DNA of 41,725 bases, from assembly GCA_937136055.1 (NCBI GenBank), contig CAKZOD010000063.1, positions 1 to 41,725 on the forward strand, given 5' to 3'. Shown one piece after another: positions 25,649 to 34,991 of the stretch. The position numbers were made by a program, and so were the translations under genes. Under the pieces are notes generated by a model. The model was not told the origin of the DNA. It ran no database searches and worked only from the letters and a program-made list of their open reading frames with translations. Each line of letters begins with the position of its first letter. Position 1 is the first letter of the stretch. The DNA is from an uncultured Oceanospirillaceae bacterium (GTDB lineage Bacteria; Pseudomonadota; Gammaproteobacteria; Pseudomonadales; Balneatricaceae).

Positions 25649-26452
25649 ATGATACCCATACTTAATAAGCCACTAATCCTGACTCTTTGCATCGCTGCAC
25701 TCATTGCAACGCCGCTATCAGCGAGCACTTGTTCTGATGCTTCCTGTGCTAGCAATAAAATACTCATTAGCAAAAGCAAATCATTAAACCCTGTACAAAA
25801 AATTACCGATTCAATCACCGTCAATATGCATTACTTGTCATTAGATGAATTTCAGTCAATGGCATCATTTCCAAATAAGTTATCACAATTTAAAAACCTT
25901 GAAATCCTCAGTGCTAATTATAATCAGATATCCGATATTTCAGTGCTTGGGCTATTAACTGAGCTTAAGTTTCTATCGCTGATGTACACAAAAGTCACTG
26001 ATCTCACACCACTTGTTACTGTTTCTAAACTTGAAAGACTCAATCTTAAAGGTTCAAAAACTATCAATATCAGCCCCCTCGCTGCTTTAAAAAATTTGAA
26101 ATCACTTTCACTATACGGCACCAAAGTTAAAGATCTCTCAGCACTTAGCCAACTCACTCATTTAGAACATCTCAATTTAGGCTACACCAAAAGTAATGAC
26201 GGCACAGCATTGCAATCGCTGACAAAATTACGCAGCTTAAACCTTGTTCACATGCCGTTGAGGGACTATGCCTTTTTGGAAAAGCTAACAGAGCTAGAAC
26301 ATTTAGATGTCAGCTATGCCAATTTTGAGCGCTTCGAGTTATTGCTAAAATTAAAGCATCTGAAAAGCCTTACCATAGAAATGAGCAAGGTCACTGACAC
26401 TGCAATATTGGCTCAAAAAGTTAAACAAGGCTTAAAGATTAACTATTTATAA
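25649..26452 (+). CDS. Exported leucine-rich-repeat protein
   Basis: This 267-residue protein has a Sec signal peptide (PLILTLCIAALIATPLSAS) followed by a short cysteine-containing stretch. From about residue 75 to the end it carries eight or so 22-residue leucine-rich repeats of internalin/bacterial type: LEILSANYNQISDISVLGLL, LKFLSLMYTKVTDLTPLVTV, LERLNLKGSKTINISPLAAL, LKSLSLYGTKVKDLSALSQL and so on. The repeats become degenerate near the C terminus. The solenoid should bind a protein partner in the periplasm or outside the cell. There is no membrane anchor or sorting signal. A strong AGGAGG ribosome-binding site lies seven bases before the ATG. Its neighbours give no functional hint. Confidence 0.85.
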   Translation: MIPILNKPLILTLCIAALIATPLSASTCSDASCASNKILISKSKSLNPVQKITDSITVNMHYLSLDEFQSMASFPNKLSQFKNLEILSANYNQISDISVLGLLTELKFLSLMYTKVTDLTPLVTVSKLERLNLKGSKTINISPLAALKNLKSLSLYGTKVKDLSALSQLTHLEHLNLGYTKSNDGTALQSLTKLRSLNLVHMPLRDYAFLEKLTELEHLDVSYANFERFELLLKLKHLKSLTIEMSKVTDTAILAQKVKQGLKINYL

Positions 26453-26666
26453 TCCTGCACTATTTGCTTTTCTGGATGTACGCTGCAAAAGATTGACCTC
26501 CAAATGCCTTTAGGTAAACTAGCCTCTAAATAGATCACTTAACACGCCTGAATGCGTGATCTGTACCATCAACACCAAACTTATAAAAATTTTATTCATA
26601 TTAAACAGTATGATAAAGGCATAAATTAAAGCTAAAGCTATAACATAAGCCACAAAGAAGGTTTAG

Positions 26667-27479
26667 GTGTTTAATTACACTTCCTCTAATCTTAACAACC
26701 TTATACTGCAGGAAAGAAATTTGTTAGATACCGCTAATAACAATGTTGCCAATATAATAAATCCTCAAGGCACTTCTCGTTTCGTTCTCATCTGTGAACA
26801 TGCAAGTCATCACATCCCTAAGAAGTATAACAACCTTGGCTTATCGCAAAATGCTATTGAGAGGCATATCGGGTGGGACATTGGTGCACAAGCTTTAGCA
26901 ATCGAAATGTCTAAGCTATTAAACGCGCCCTTGATACTACAAACTCAATCTCGGCTTTTGTATGATTGCAATCGCCCACCCTCAGCAGACACTGCTATTA
27001 TTGAATTAAGTGAGTCCACGCCAATTCCCGGTAATTGCGATTTAAATGATGCGCAAAAACAAGCCCGAGCGGATGACATTTATTATCCTTTTCATCAAAG
27101 TATTACTGATTTACTTGATCAAAGAGCAGCTAAAACTCAAAGTGTGATTGTCACCATTCATAGCTTTAACCCAACTTACAATGGTGAAACCCGATCCCTT
27201 GATATCGGTATTATTAATGATCAAGAAGCTAGCTGGGCTACACAGCTAACACTCGCAGCTAATGCACAACACACTCATCTTGAGATTACTCAAAATGAGC
27301 CTTATAGTGCTGCTGATGATGTGACTCACACCCTCGCCCTACACGGTACAAAGCGTGCGCTTTACAATGTAATGATCGAAGTAAATAATGCGCGCATTAC
27401 TCATGAGGATGGCCAACTTGAATATGCCAAGATACTGGCAGAGCTATTAAAAAATAACATCCCCTCTGATCAATTATAG
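26667..27479 (+). CDS. N-formylglutamate amidohydrolase family protein
   Basis: This 270-residue protein starts at GTG with AGAAGG six bases upstream. The core reads FVLICEHASHHIPKKYNNLGL (about 40-60), IGWDIGAQALA, LQTQSRLLYDCNRP and SVIVTIHSFNPTYNGETRSLDIGII, which is the HutG/N-formylglutamate deformylase fold with histidine and glutamate metal ligands. The classic HutG acts on N-formylglutamate in histidine breakdown, but no hut genes are here. Many members of this size are uncharacterised amidohydrolases, so the substrate is open. It converges with the FGGY kinase gene, and both transcripts end in a shared 15-bp hairpin. Confidence 0.82.
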   Translation: MFNYTSSNLNNLILQERNLLDTANNNVANIINPQGTSRFVLICEHASHHIPKKYNNLGLSQNAIERHIGWDIGAQALAIEMSKLLNAPLILQTQSRLLYDCNRPPSADTAIIELSESTPIPGNCDLNDAQKQARADDIYYPFHQSITDLLDQRAAKTQSVIVTIHSFNPTYNGETRSLDIGIINDQEASWATQLTLAANAQHTHLEITQNEPYSAADDVTHTLALHGTKRALYNVMIEVNNARITHEDGQLEYAKILAELLKNNIPSDQL

Positions 27480-27483
27480 AATC

Positions 27484-27520
27484 ACTGGCTTGCTAAAAGA
27501 CTAAATTTTAGCAGGCCAGT
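27484..27520. terminator. Bidirectional hairpin between the amidohydrolase and FGGY kinase genes
   Basis: ACTGGCTTGCTAAAA (27484-27498) pairs with TTTTAGCAGGCCAGT (27506-27520), 15 pairs including one G-T wobble, around a 7-nt loop. The A/T ends of the stem supply a T run in both directions. It overlaps the kinase stop codon. Confidence 0.75.
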
Positions 27521-28964
27521 ATTTAGAGCGATTAACCGCTTCACTGAACTTTTCTAGGTACTGCACAAAGCACGACGATGCGTCTTTATCAGGCGAAAAG
27601 ACATGTGCATTGTGTAAACTTGCATCTGGGATTCGCACTGCTAGATGATTAGTTTTCATTAAGTAATCACTTGCGAATAAGCCTAAACCTAGCGCTGTTA
27701 CTTCCTCATTAGCAGGTACTTGCACTTCGCATTGCATAATATTTGCCAAAAACTGACAAAAGTAAGGGTTGCGACTCATCCCGCCATCAATTGATAGCCG
27801 CTTAGTGAGCGATGTGAAATCGCTCATCGCATGCAGCACTTGTGCAGCGCGCATAGCCACACCTTCAATGACAGCCTGCACCATATCCAAAGGCTGAGTA
27901 TCAAGTGACAATCCCAACCACAAACCCGCTGCACTACGGTCCCAGTGGGGACAAGCAAGGCCCATTAAAGCGGGAACAAAGGCTAAGTTTCGCGCTATTG
28001 CTGGCGGCTTATCAAAGTGATTGATTTGCTCAAACTCCTTAAACAAGCCCAACTGACGCGCCCAGTTTATTGCAGAGCTAGCACAATGCACACCGCCATC
28101 GAGTGCGTAAACAGGCTGCTCGTTCATGTTTTGCCAAGCAACGGTCGGCAGTAAACCTTTTTCAGGGGCATGATGAAAATCAGTACCTGTGATGCACATT
28201 GCAAAAGCGCCAGTGCCAAAGGTAACTTTTGCATCCCCTGCCGCTTTACAATTATGCCCATAAAGGGATGCTTGCTGATCAACCATACTCGCGATCACAG
28301 GGATATGTCGCCCCTGTGAGTGAACTGCACCAAAATCACCACTACTTGGCACTATTTTAGGCAGTGCTGAAATAGGCACTCCAAACAGCTCACACAATTG
28401 AGAATCCCACTGAGACGTTTGTAAATCCATCAAAGATGTACGAGATGCAGTGGTAATATCAGTGACAAAGCGATCACATAATGTATCAAGGAAAAAGGCA
28501 TCCGTAGTCCCTAAGCGCAACTTACCTTGGCCAAGTAACGTTTTTGCTTGAGGTACATGATTAACAATCCACGCCAGCTTAGACGCACTGAAATAGGAAT
28601 CTAAAGGCAGCCCTGTTTTTTGCTCAATAATTGCTTTTGCAGGCGATGCCTTTAACTTTTCAATCTGCTCATAAGTACGATTATCCTGCCACACTAGTAC
28701 CGGACAGACAGGCTCTTTAGTTTCACTGTGCCATGCAAGGCAACTCTCCCCTTGATTGGCAATGGCAATCACATCAACGTCTGAGCCCGCTTCAATGCAG
28801 TGACGTAAATTATCGATCAATTGCATAGGATCATGCTCCACCCACCCCGATTGCGGATAGAATTGCTGATGGGTCTTAGCGAGCAAGAGATGCGCATCTC
28901 CTGATGCACACAACTGTAATGCCCTTGTGCTGGTGGTCCCTTGATCGATTGCCAAAATTGACAT
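27501..28964 (-). CDS. FGGY-family carbohydrate kinase, glycerol-kinase-like
   Basis: This is a 487-residue sugar/polyol kinase. The N terminus SILAIDQGTTSTRALQL and PQSGWVEHDP closely follow glycerol kinase. VIAIANQGESCLAW replaces the ITNQRET of classical GlpK, WQDNRT replaces WQDRRT and SMVDQQASLYGH keeps the catalytic aspartate. The C-terminal FGGY-type ATPase block reads LSIDGGMSRNPYFCQFLANIMQ. The deviations suggest a glycerol-like but not identical substrate. It is the last gene of the TRAP/dehydrogenase operon, 3 nt after the flavoprotein gene, so it is translationally coupled. In context it should phosphorylate the imported polyol, giving the substrate of the two upstream oxidoreductases. 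Confidence 0.87.
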   Translation of the reverse strand: MSILAIDQGTTSTRALQLCASGDAHLLLAKTHQQFYPQSGWVEHDPMQLIDNLRHCIEAGSDVDVIAIANQGESCLAWHSETKEPVCPVLVWQDNRTYEQIEKLKASPAKAIIEQKTGLPLDSYFSASKLAWIVNHVPQAKTLLGQGKLRLGTTDAFFLDTLCDRFVTDITTASRTSLMDLQTSQWDSQLCELFGVPISALPKIVPSSGDFGAVHSQGRHIPVIASMVDQQASLYGHNCKAAGDAKVTFGTGAFAMCITGTDFHHAPEKGLLPTVAWQNMNEQPVYALDGGVHCASSAINWARQLGLFKEFEQINHFDKPPAIARNLAFVPALMGLACPHWDRSAAGLWLGLSLDTQPLDMVQAVIEGVAMRAAQVLHAMSDFTSLTKRLSIDGGMSRNPYFCQFLANIMQCEVQVPANEEVTALGLGLFASDYLMKTNHLAVRIPDASLHNAHVFSPDKDASSCFVQYLEKFSEAVNRSKYWPAKI

Positions 28965-28967
28965 GTT

Positions 28968-30257
28968 TTATTGTTCCGTAAAATGAATTTCTAATGCTTG
29001 ATTGCTTTCAAAGCCCACTTTGTTTTCAATGCTTTGAAAGGGAATTAAAATACGCCTATGAGGCAAGTAGTTATCTTTTTTAGACCACAAAACAGCGCCT
29101 CCTTGCTGAACACTTAATATCCCTTTTGCCGCTTTTACAAAACGCAACTGAAAACTTCCGGATAGATTCGCAAGATCCACATTCGAGAAACGCTGCGGTG
29201 TTATATAGCTCACTTTATCACTACACAGTGTTAGCGCTATTCCCTGCTGCTCTTTTCGTTCACACTTTGATGGCTCTAATAAACTTTGCGAGATATTAGC
29301 TGCCGCTATTTGTCCTTCTTGCCAACACCAACCCGCTGTTTCTACCGGATGCAGTAAATTACCAACAGCGTAATAGTGCGCATCTGAACACTGACCAAAT
29401 TGATCGACCACGGGCAACCCCGTCTGCTCATCAAAAGCTAAATGGCTCATTCTGATTAAACTTGCTTCAGCCGTAAACTGTCCACTAAAAAGCACACCAT
29501 CACAGTCGATACGCCGCGTGCTTCCATCAGCTGTCATGATATTCACAGCACTCACTCTTTGGGAGCCTTCAATACTTAACAACTGGCAATTTTTATATAA
29601 CTTAACGCCCATTATCCTAGGCAATAAGTCACAAACACCATAAGCACTGGTTTTGCCTGCCTGCTCTATCATAGCAACAGGTTTGATATTTGCTTTTCTG
29701 CAGGTTAATAACGCAGAAAACGCCACCAATTCAGTCCCCACTATGATAGGCCTTTTAAACGGGCGCTTACCTTTCAAATACACCATAGACTGCAAAGCGC
29801 CTGTCGTTGAAATACCTAGCGGGCGCTGACCGCTAACTAATCTTGTTGACCTAGGTGTCTCTCTCACACCTGTACATATAACTACCCGTTTTGCGCTAAT
29901 TTGCATGGCACCTAATACAGTAGAAATTGTCAATTGCCCTTGGCTGTGTAAGGCAATGACGGAGCAATTTAAATAGATTTCAACTCCCTTTTCCCGTGCA
30001 CGTTTTGTTAAATATGCTGCATACTGGGGTCCTGTTAAAATGCGTTTAAACTCTCGCATGCCAAACGGCGGGTTGCCGCAATGACGAGGTATGCCACCGG
30101 CCTGCGACTCTCTATCAAGTACGACTACAGAGCCCACGCCACTTTCTCTTAATGCCGTAGCTGTCGATAACCCCGCAGGGCCTGCACCAATCACAATAAC
30201 GTCACAGTACTGTGGAGGTACATCCCTTTGCGCTGCGCTCACCATTGCATCACTCAT
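28968..30257 (-). CDS. FAD/NAD-binding oxidoreductase paired with the GlpA-like dehydrogenase
   Basis: This is a 429-residue two-dinucleotide-binding flavoprotein. The FAD motif is DVIVIGAGPAGLSTATAL (G24-G29 region), and a second nucleotide-binding region lies around RPIIVGTELVAFSALLTC. ICTGVRETPRSTRLVSGQRPLGI and YAVGNLLHPVETAGWCWQEG are typical of the GlpB-like or HcnB-like subunits that accompany GlpA-type dehydrogenases. About 80 C-terminal residues form an extra domain that I do not recognise. It lies 21 nt after the GlpA-like gene and 3 nt before the kinase gene. The likely role is electron transfer from the dehydrogenase; the acceptor is unknown. Confidence 0.82.
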   Translation of the reverse strand: MSDAMVSAAQRDVPPQYCDVIVIGAGPAGLSTATALRESGVGSVVVLDRESQAGGIPRHCGNPPFGMREFKRILTGPQYAAYLTKRAREKGVEIYLNCSVIALHSQGQLTISTVLGAMQISAKRVVICTGVRETPRSTRLVSGQRPLGISTTGALQSMVYLKGKRPFKRPIIVGTELVAFSALLTCRKANIKPVAMIEQAGKTSAYGVCDLLPRIMGVKLYKNCQLLSIEGSQRVSAVNIMTADGSTRRIDCDGVLFSGQFTAEASLIRMSHLAFDEQTGLPVVDQFGQCSDAHYYAVGNLLHPVETAGWCWQEGQIAAANISQSLLEPSKCERKEQQGIALTLCSDKVSYITPQRFSNVDLANLSGSFQLRFVKAAKGILSVQQGGAVLWSKKDNYLPHRRILIPFQSIENKVGFESNQALEIHFTEQ

Positions 30258-30278
30258 TCATTATCCTTTGATGACCCC

Positions 30279-31709
30279 TTAATTATCGTTTGAATTACTG
30301 GCTATTGGTTCATCGAAATAGGGTTCGGTGATATCACTTAGTGCAGCACTGCAATAGAAACCTTGGCAGCGCCCCATTGTCACCCGTGTCCGACGCTTTA
30401 ATGCCGTTAAACTTCTAGCCGCTAACGGACCTGTAAGCGCTTTTTCTATCTCTCGTTTAGTCACTAACTCACAATGACAAACAACACCGCCGTTGTTAAC
30501 TTTTTGCCAGTCTCTCTCTCCTTCTTGAGCAATAGAACTAGCAGATGGCCAGCTATACCAAGATTGCTCAACATGTTTATAGCCCATCTCCAGATACTGC
30601 TCGTAAACATAACTAGCAATACCTAATGCGCCGCTCAATCCCGTTGAGCGTATCCCACCAACACTGATATAACGCTGTTCAGGATAACTTTTAATCGCGT
30701 AATCATGTTGCGCGGTTGCAGGTCTTATCCCGGCATAAGTCGCTGTAATTGGGCAGTGCTTAAGCGCTGGTAAAATTGCTTCTCCCTGTGTTTTGAGCTG
30801 CTTGAGTGATTCACTATCAACACCCGTATCTTCTCTTGATTCTTGCTCATCCGCAGTGGGTCCAACTAACAAATTACCAAAAATAGTACGGCACACCACT
30901 ACTCCTTTAGTGATTTTTGTCGGCACTGGCAATATGATTTTAGTGATCAATTCACTGGCAGCTTTATCGTAAACTAAAAACTGCCCTTTTCTTGGGTGTA
31001 TTTCAAATGCACTTTGCTTTATCAATAACTGATCAACATGATCGCCATACAGCCCCGCGCAGTTAATTATGGCATCTGAAGATAAAACACCTTGATTCGT
31101 ATGAAGAGTCCATTGACTATTCTCGTACTCTCCAGAGAGCACTTGCGTGTTACGCAAAAAGGTTGCACCTTGCTCAATTCCTTGCAGTAAATAGCAATAA
31201 GGCGTTGTCCAAGGATCTATCACATACTCCCCTGGAACATGCAATGCACTGCTAGCACAACTTGCAAGATTCGGCTCTAATTGATTGACTTTTAAAGCGC
31301 TAATTTGCTCTACATCTTTCACACCATTTTCATGTGCAATTGTTTTTAAACTGTCTAATTTTGCCTCTTGCTCTGCATTCCAAGCGACAATTAATGCGCC
31401 TGTTTTCATTATCGGCAGTTTCATTTTATGACGGATTTCAAGAAACTCTTGATACCCTTTTGTAACGCACTGGTGTTCTATACTCCCTGCTACCTCATCA
31501 AAACCCGTATGCAAAATCGCACTATTACCTTTACTTGCGCCCTCTAAAATATCGCTGGCTTTTTCCACTAATAAAACCTTAGCACCTTGCAATGTAAAAC
31601 GCCTTGTCATCGCACAGCCGACAACACCTGCACCAATGACGATCACATCATAGTGCTCTTTACTAATAGCTGAAAATTCTTGCTTGTTGCTCGCTAGCTG
31701 TTTTCTCAT
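30279..31709 (-). CDS. GlpA-like FAD-dependent dehydrogenase with C-terminal BFD [2Fe-2S] domain
   Basis: This is a 476-residue flavoprotein of the glycerol-3-phosphate dehydrogenase type. The FAD motif DVIVIGAGVVGCAMTRRF starts at about 21, KGNSAILHTGFD follows, and the C-terminal HDYAIKSYPEQRYISVGGIRSTGLSGALGIA closes the FAD pocket. The tail carries four cysteines, C411 and C413 in VCHCE and C448 and C453 in GRCQGFYC. This is the BFD-like [2Fe-2S] domain also found in anaerobic GlpA. It probably oxidises the phosphorylated product of the FGGY kinase and hands electrons to the partner flavoprotein. It is the first gene after the TRAP terminator and has a GGTCAA element about 105 nt upstream. 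Confidence 0.85.
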   Translation of the reverse strand: MRKQLASNKQEFSAISKEHYDVIVIGAGVVGCAMTRRFTLQGAKVLLVEKASDILEGASKGNSAILHTGFDEVAGSIEHQCVTKGYQEFLEIRHKMKLPIMKTGALIVAWNAEQEAKLDSLKTIAHENGVKDVEQISALKVNQLEPNLASCASSALHVPGEYVIDPWTTPYCYLLQGIEQGATFLRNTQVLSGEYENSQWTLHTNQGVLSSDAIINCAGLYGDHVDQLLIKQSAFEIHPRKGQFLVYDKAASELITKIILPVPTKITKGVVVCRTIFGNLLVGPTADEQESREDTGVDSESLKQLKTQGEAILPALKHCPITATYAGIRPATAQHDYAIKSYPEQRYISVGGIRSTGLSGALGIASYVYEQYLEMGYKHVEQSWYSWPSASSIAQEGERDWQKVNNGGVVCHCELVTKREIEKALTGPLAARSLTALKRRTRVTMGRCQGFYCSAALSDITEPYFDEPIASNSNDN

Positions 31710-31814
31710 TGCGTGGAGCTTCTCTTAAGTTTTGCGCATAACATATAAAGGCATCTCTCATATCTGATTTTGCATTTAAGCCGCTTCATAGACTATTTAC
31801 AACTGTCTCTTACA

Positions 31815-31828
31815 GAACGGTCAAAAAA
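31815..31828 (-). promoter_or_regulatory. GGTCAAAA element upstream of the GlpA-like gene
   Basis: GAACGGTCAAAAAA lies between the TRAP terminator and the GlpA-like gene. The same GGTCAA(A) core recurs upstream of the DeoR gene (35803, 35833) and as a palindrome at 33085. It is a candidate DeoR operator half-site and suggests a second, co-regulated promoter for the enzyme genes. Confidence 0.4.
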
Positions 31829-31905
31829 TATAATTTCTGTGGTTTTTCAAGTATTAAAAGTAGGAATCTAAAGTGGGCAGAAAAGAAAAAGGAGGTATTC
31901 ACAAC

Positions 31906-31929
31906 GAAAAAGAGCGCCTTAGGCGCTCT
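31906..31929 (-). terminator. Rho-independent terminator after the TRAP binding-protein gene
   Basis: AGAGCGCC and GGCGCTCT form a perfect 8-bp GC-rich stem around a TTA/TAA loop, followed on the minus strand by a T tract. It lies 22 nt after the dctP stop and separates the transporter genes from the enzyme genes. Confidence 0.92.
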
Positions 31930-31951
31930 CAATAGTGACCAATGATAGAAA

Positions 31952-33049
31952 TTAACGGTAAGGATAACCCGCCTTTTCCATAACTGCAGCGTAATCTTTA
32001 TACGCTTGCACAACCTTGCCTGCACGCGGGCTTGTTTTACCAATTTCTTCCCAGAACACAGAAGAGTCAGCAACAACTTTATTCCACTCTGCATCAGGAA
32101 TAGAAGTTAGCTCCATCTTCTCGCCTTCAACGCGCAATTTAGCTTCGCCGCCCCAGTACCATACATTACGATAGTAGTGTGACTGATCAATCGTCGACAT
32201 GAACAGCTGCTGTAAATGTGGCGGCACTTTCGCCCAGCTTTCTTTGTTTGCAAAGTATGACCCACACCAAGCACCGGTAATCGAGTTACTTAGTGCATAT
32301 TTACAGATATCTGCCCAGCCAACCTCATAAGCTTCTGTAAAGCCGCACCATGCAACCCCATCCAGCTCACCTGTTTGCAGTGCAACTTCAACATCATCCC
32401 AAGGTACTGTTACTGGAATTAACCCGTACTGCGATAAGAAGCGACCCGCTGTTGGCACACCAAATACGCGCTTACCTTTTAAATCAGCTAAAGAGCGAAT
32501 TGGCTCTTTAGTGAAAATGTGCAATGGATCCCAAGCACCCGCTGACAGCCACTTAACATTTCGCACTTCGCTATACGCTTCATCCCAAATTTCATTGAGC
32601 CCGTAATAAGCAAACAGTGATGGGATATCTAAACTAAAGCGCGAGCTAAATGGGAAGTATCCGCCAAACACTGAAATATCGACAGGTGATGCCATCGTCG
32701 CATCATCTGACTGTACAGCATCGATAGTGCCGTTTTGCATGGCACGAAACAATTCAGAGGTAGGTACTAGCTGATCGGCATAATAAAGCTCTATTTCCAT
32801 TTCGCCGTGAGCTGCTTTGTTGAACGCTTCGATTTGTGGCTTGATTACATGTGCACCAAGTGGCGCCCCAGAGTAAGTTTGTAAACGCCACTTAATCGGT
32901 GCTGTTTTAGCAATTGCCGGCGCACCTATAATCGTTCCAGCAACGGCAGCGGCACCAACCGCTCCGCGTTGCATGAACTTACGACGATCACTTAAGATCT
33001 TTTCAGAGGGTGATTCTGAAGGCATAGTGGGCTTTGTTTCATCAGTCAT
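31952..33049 (-). CDS. dctP: TRAP transporter solute-binding protein (DctP family), Tat-exported
   Basis: This is a 365-residue periplasmic binding protein. The N terminus carries a twin-arginine signal (DRRKFMQRG, R22/R23, then AAAVAGTIIGAPAIA) with likely cleavage near residue 47. The mature part reads IKWRLQTYSGAPLGAHVIKPQIEAF, then FRAMQNGTIDAVQSD, IRSLADLKGKRVFGVPTAGRFLSQYG and LQTGELDGVAWCGFTEAYEVGW. These are DctP marks, of the subgroup related to 2-oxoacid or aromatic-acid binding TRAP proteins (TakP/FcbT1-like). A carboxylate ligand is usual for this family, so a polyol acid such as a glycerate-like compound deserves thought. The gene lies between dctM (65 nt upstream, with a palindrome) and a strong terminator. 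Confidence 0.9.
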   Translation of the reverse strand: MTDETKPTMPSESPSEKILSDRRKFMQRGAVGAAAVAGTIIGAPAIAKTAPIKWRLQTYSGAPLGAHVIKPQIEAFNKAAHGEMEIELYYADQLVPTSELFRAMQNGTIDAVQSDDATMASPVDISVFGGYFPFSSRFSLDIPSLFAYYGLNEIWDEAYSEVRNVKWLSAGAWDPLHIFTKEPIRSLADLKGKRVFGVPTAGRFLSQYGLIPVTVPWDDVEVALQTGELDGVAWCGFTEAYEVGWADICKYALSNSITGAWCGSYFANKESWAKVPPHLQQLFMSTIDQSHYYRNVWYWGGEAKLRVEGEKMELTSIPDAEWNKVVADSSVFWEEIGKTSPRAGKVVQAYKDYAAVMEKAGYPYR

Positions 33050-33084
33050 AGTATGTACTCTCTTCTTTTTGTTGGAATGTGTAC

Positions 33085-33096
33085 GGTCAATTGACC
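33085..33096. promoter_or_regulatory. GGTCAATTGACC palindrome before dctP
   Basis: This is a perfect 12-bp palindrome built from two GGTCAA half-sites in the 65-nt gap between dctM and dctP. It may be an internal operator or attenuator that lets the binding protein be expressed separately. Confidence 0.5.
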
Positions 33097-33114
33097 AGTT
33101 TTCAGCTTACGCCG

Positions 33115-34437
33115 TCAGTAACCACGAAACGTTTGTGGTAACCACAGTGCAAGTTGTGGAAATATCATTACTAACGCAATAGTGAGCGCCATCATTGCGA
33201 CAAACGGCCAAATGGATCGGTAAATATCAGCCAGACCAATCTCATTCGGTGCCAGCGCCCGCATCAAGAACAAATTGTAGCCAAATGGTGGCGTGATATA
33301 GGCAATCTGACATGTCATGGTGTAAAGCACACCAAACCAGATCAAATCAAAACCTAATATTTTAACTAAAGGAATATACAGCGGTGCAACAATGACCAAC
33401 ATCGCAGTGTCATCTAAGAACATGCCCAATAATATAAAGCTTACCTGCATCATGATGATGACTTGCCAAGGTGTTAGCTCCCAGTTGGTAATAAACAGTG
33501 ACTCAATCGCTCTAACAGCACCGAGACCATCAAAGACTGCACCAAAGGCAAGTGCTGCTAAAATCAACCATAAGAACATACAAGAGATAGCAAGAGTTTT
33601 GCGGGCTGTCTCATGAATCATTTTAAGATTTATTCTGCGCTTGAAAGCGGCTGCTAAAGTGGCAGTGGTAGCCCCAACTGCCGCGCTCTCAACCAAGCTG
33701 GTTATCCCTGCGACAAACAAGCCTGTCATCGTAAAGAAGATGAAAAAAGGGATAATCCCCGCGCGTAACAATGCCAGTTTTTCAGACATCGGCATGTTCA
33801 GCTCTTCATCTGAAACCGTTGGCGCAAGCTTTGGATTTATACGGCAGCGAATCACCACGTAAGCGATAAAAAGTGATGCCATAAGCAGTGCAGGAATAAT
33901 ACCTGCTAGCCACAGCTGACTTACAGGTTGACGTGCAATCATGCCGTAAAGCACCATTACCACACTTGGCGGTACGAGTATCCCTAAGGATGAACCACCT
34001 TGCACAACCCCTGTTATCAGCACTTTATCGTAGCCACGGCGCAGCATTTCAGGCAGCGCAATAGTTGCACCAATGGCCATACCCGCCACCGACAAACCAT
34101 TCATTGCAGAGATGATGACCATCATAGCGATGGTTCCTATCGCTAAACCGCCCCGGCGTTTACCAAACCAGACATGCAACATGCGATAAAGATCTTCAGC
34201 GATACCTGATTCAGATAACACATAGCCCATGTAAATAAACAAAGGCAAAGTGAGCATTGGGAACCAGTTGAATAACTTAAACGTTTGGCTAAAGGGCATT
34301 TCAACACCGCCCTGCCCATAAAGCAGCAATGCAGAACCTGCGGCAACAAAACCGATGGCCGCGAAAACTCGCTGACCAGATATTAATAACACCATCATGG
34401 AAGAGAACATGAGGATCGCGATCATTTCATAACTCAT
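33115..34437 (-). CDS. dctM: TRAP transporter large permease subunit (DctM)
   Basis: This 440-residue inner-membrane protein has about 12 hydrophobic segments. DctM family marks are GLSVAGMAIGATIALPEMLRRGYDKVLITGVVQGGSSLGILVPPSVVMVLYGMI (about 118-172) and the C-terminal half with MFLDDTAMLVIVAPLYIPLVKILGFDLIWFGVLYTMTCQIAYITPPFGYNLFLMRALAP. It forms the sodium-driven translocation channel with DctQ. Its ATG overlaps the DctQ stop by four bases (ATGA), so the two subunits are translated together. Confidence 0.94.
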   Translation of the reverse strand: MSYEMIAILMFSSMMVLLISGQRVFAAIGFVAAGSALLLYGQGGVEMPFSQTFKLFNWFPMLTLPLFIYMGYVLSESGIAEDLYRMLHVWFGKRRGGLAIGTIAMMVIISAMNGLSVAGMAIGATIALPEMLRRGYDKVLITGVVQGGSSLGILVPPSVVMVLYGMIARQPVSQLWLAGIIPALLMASLFIAYVVIRCRINPKLAPTVSDEELNMPMSEKLALLRAGIIPFFIFFTMTGLFVAGITSLVESAAVGATTATLAAAFKRRINLKMIHETARKTLAISCMFLWLILAALAFGAVFDGLGAVRAIESLFITNWELTPWQVIIMMQVSFILLGMFLDDTAMLVIVAPLYIPLVKILGFDLIWFGVLYTMTCQIAYITPPFGYNLFLMRALAPNEIGLADIYRSIWPFVAMMALTIALVMIFPQLALWLPQTFRGY

Positions 34438-34946
34438 GCTATTTTCTTCCCGCGTAAATCACTGATATGTTTAATAATCATAGAAATTGTTTGTAAAATC
34501 ATAAGCCCAATACAGCCCACCATGAGTATTTTTATCGGGATCATTGAAGGGTTCCACATTGAAAAGCGCTTCTCATTCGTTTCAATAGCATATTCCAAAC
34601 TTGAGATAGAACCGATGAGCATCACTACCAGATAAAACAGCAAACAGCCGATAGTCGCCACATCGATCCAATCCTTACCTTTGCGCGTGTATTTCCCATA
34701 AAATAAATCCATACGCACATGGTCATCATTTTTAATGGTCATAGCACCGCCCATAAAATAGTAGGCTGCGAGCGTAAACTGCGCCGCTTCTATTCCCCAG
34801 TGCAATGGGATATTGATGACATTTCGCGTGACAGCATCGAGCAATAAAATACCGACCATCAGAAAGATCAGGTACATCGCTACTATGCCAACGTAGTCCG
34901 AGGCTCGGTCTACAACACGCACATAGATATTGAGATATTTTTGCAT
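34434..34946 (-). CDS. dctQ: TRAP transporter small permease subunit (DctQ)
   Basis: This 170-residue inner-membrane protein has four hydrophobic helices: IVAMYLIFLMVGILLLDAV, the IEAAQFTLAAYYFMGGAM region, VATIGCLLFYLVVMLIG and ILMVGCIGLMILQTISMI. NDDHVRMDLFYGKYTRKGKDW between helices 2 and 3 is typical of DctQ. It partners the large subunit encoded immediately downstream with a four-base overlap. It starts 45 nt after the DeoR regulator on the same strand. Confidence 0.92.
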   Translation of the reverse strand: MQKYLNIYVRVVDRASDYVGIVAMYLIFLMVGILLLDAVTRNVINIPLHWGIEAAQFTLAAYYFMGGAMTIKNDDHVRMDLFYGKYTRKGKDWIDVATIGCLLFYLVVMLIGSISSLEYAIETNEKRFSMWNPSMIPIKILMVGCIGLMILQTISMIIKHISDLRGKKIA

Positions 34947-34991
34947 TCAAACTTCCTTTATTTTTCTTTTAGTTTTCTTAATCTTTTTTTT

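Noticed and set aside
31810..32094. 94-codon minus-strand frame overlapping the end of dctP
   Set aside because: It covers the dctP terminator hairpin and the dctP C terminus in another frame, with no family resemblance.
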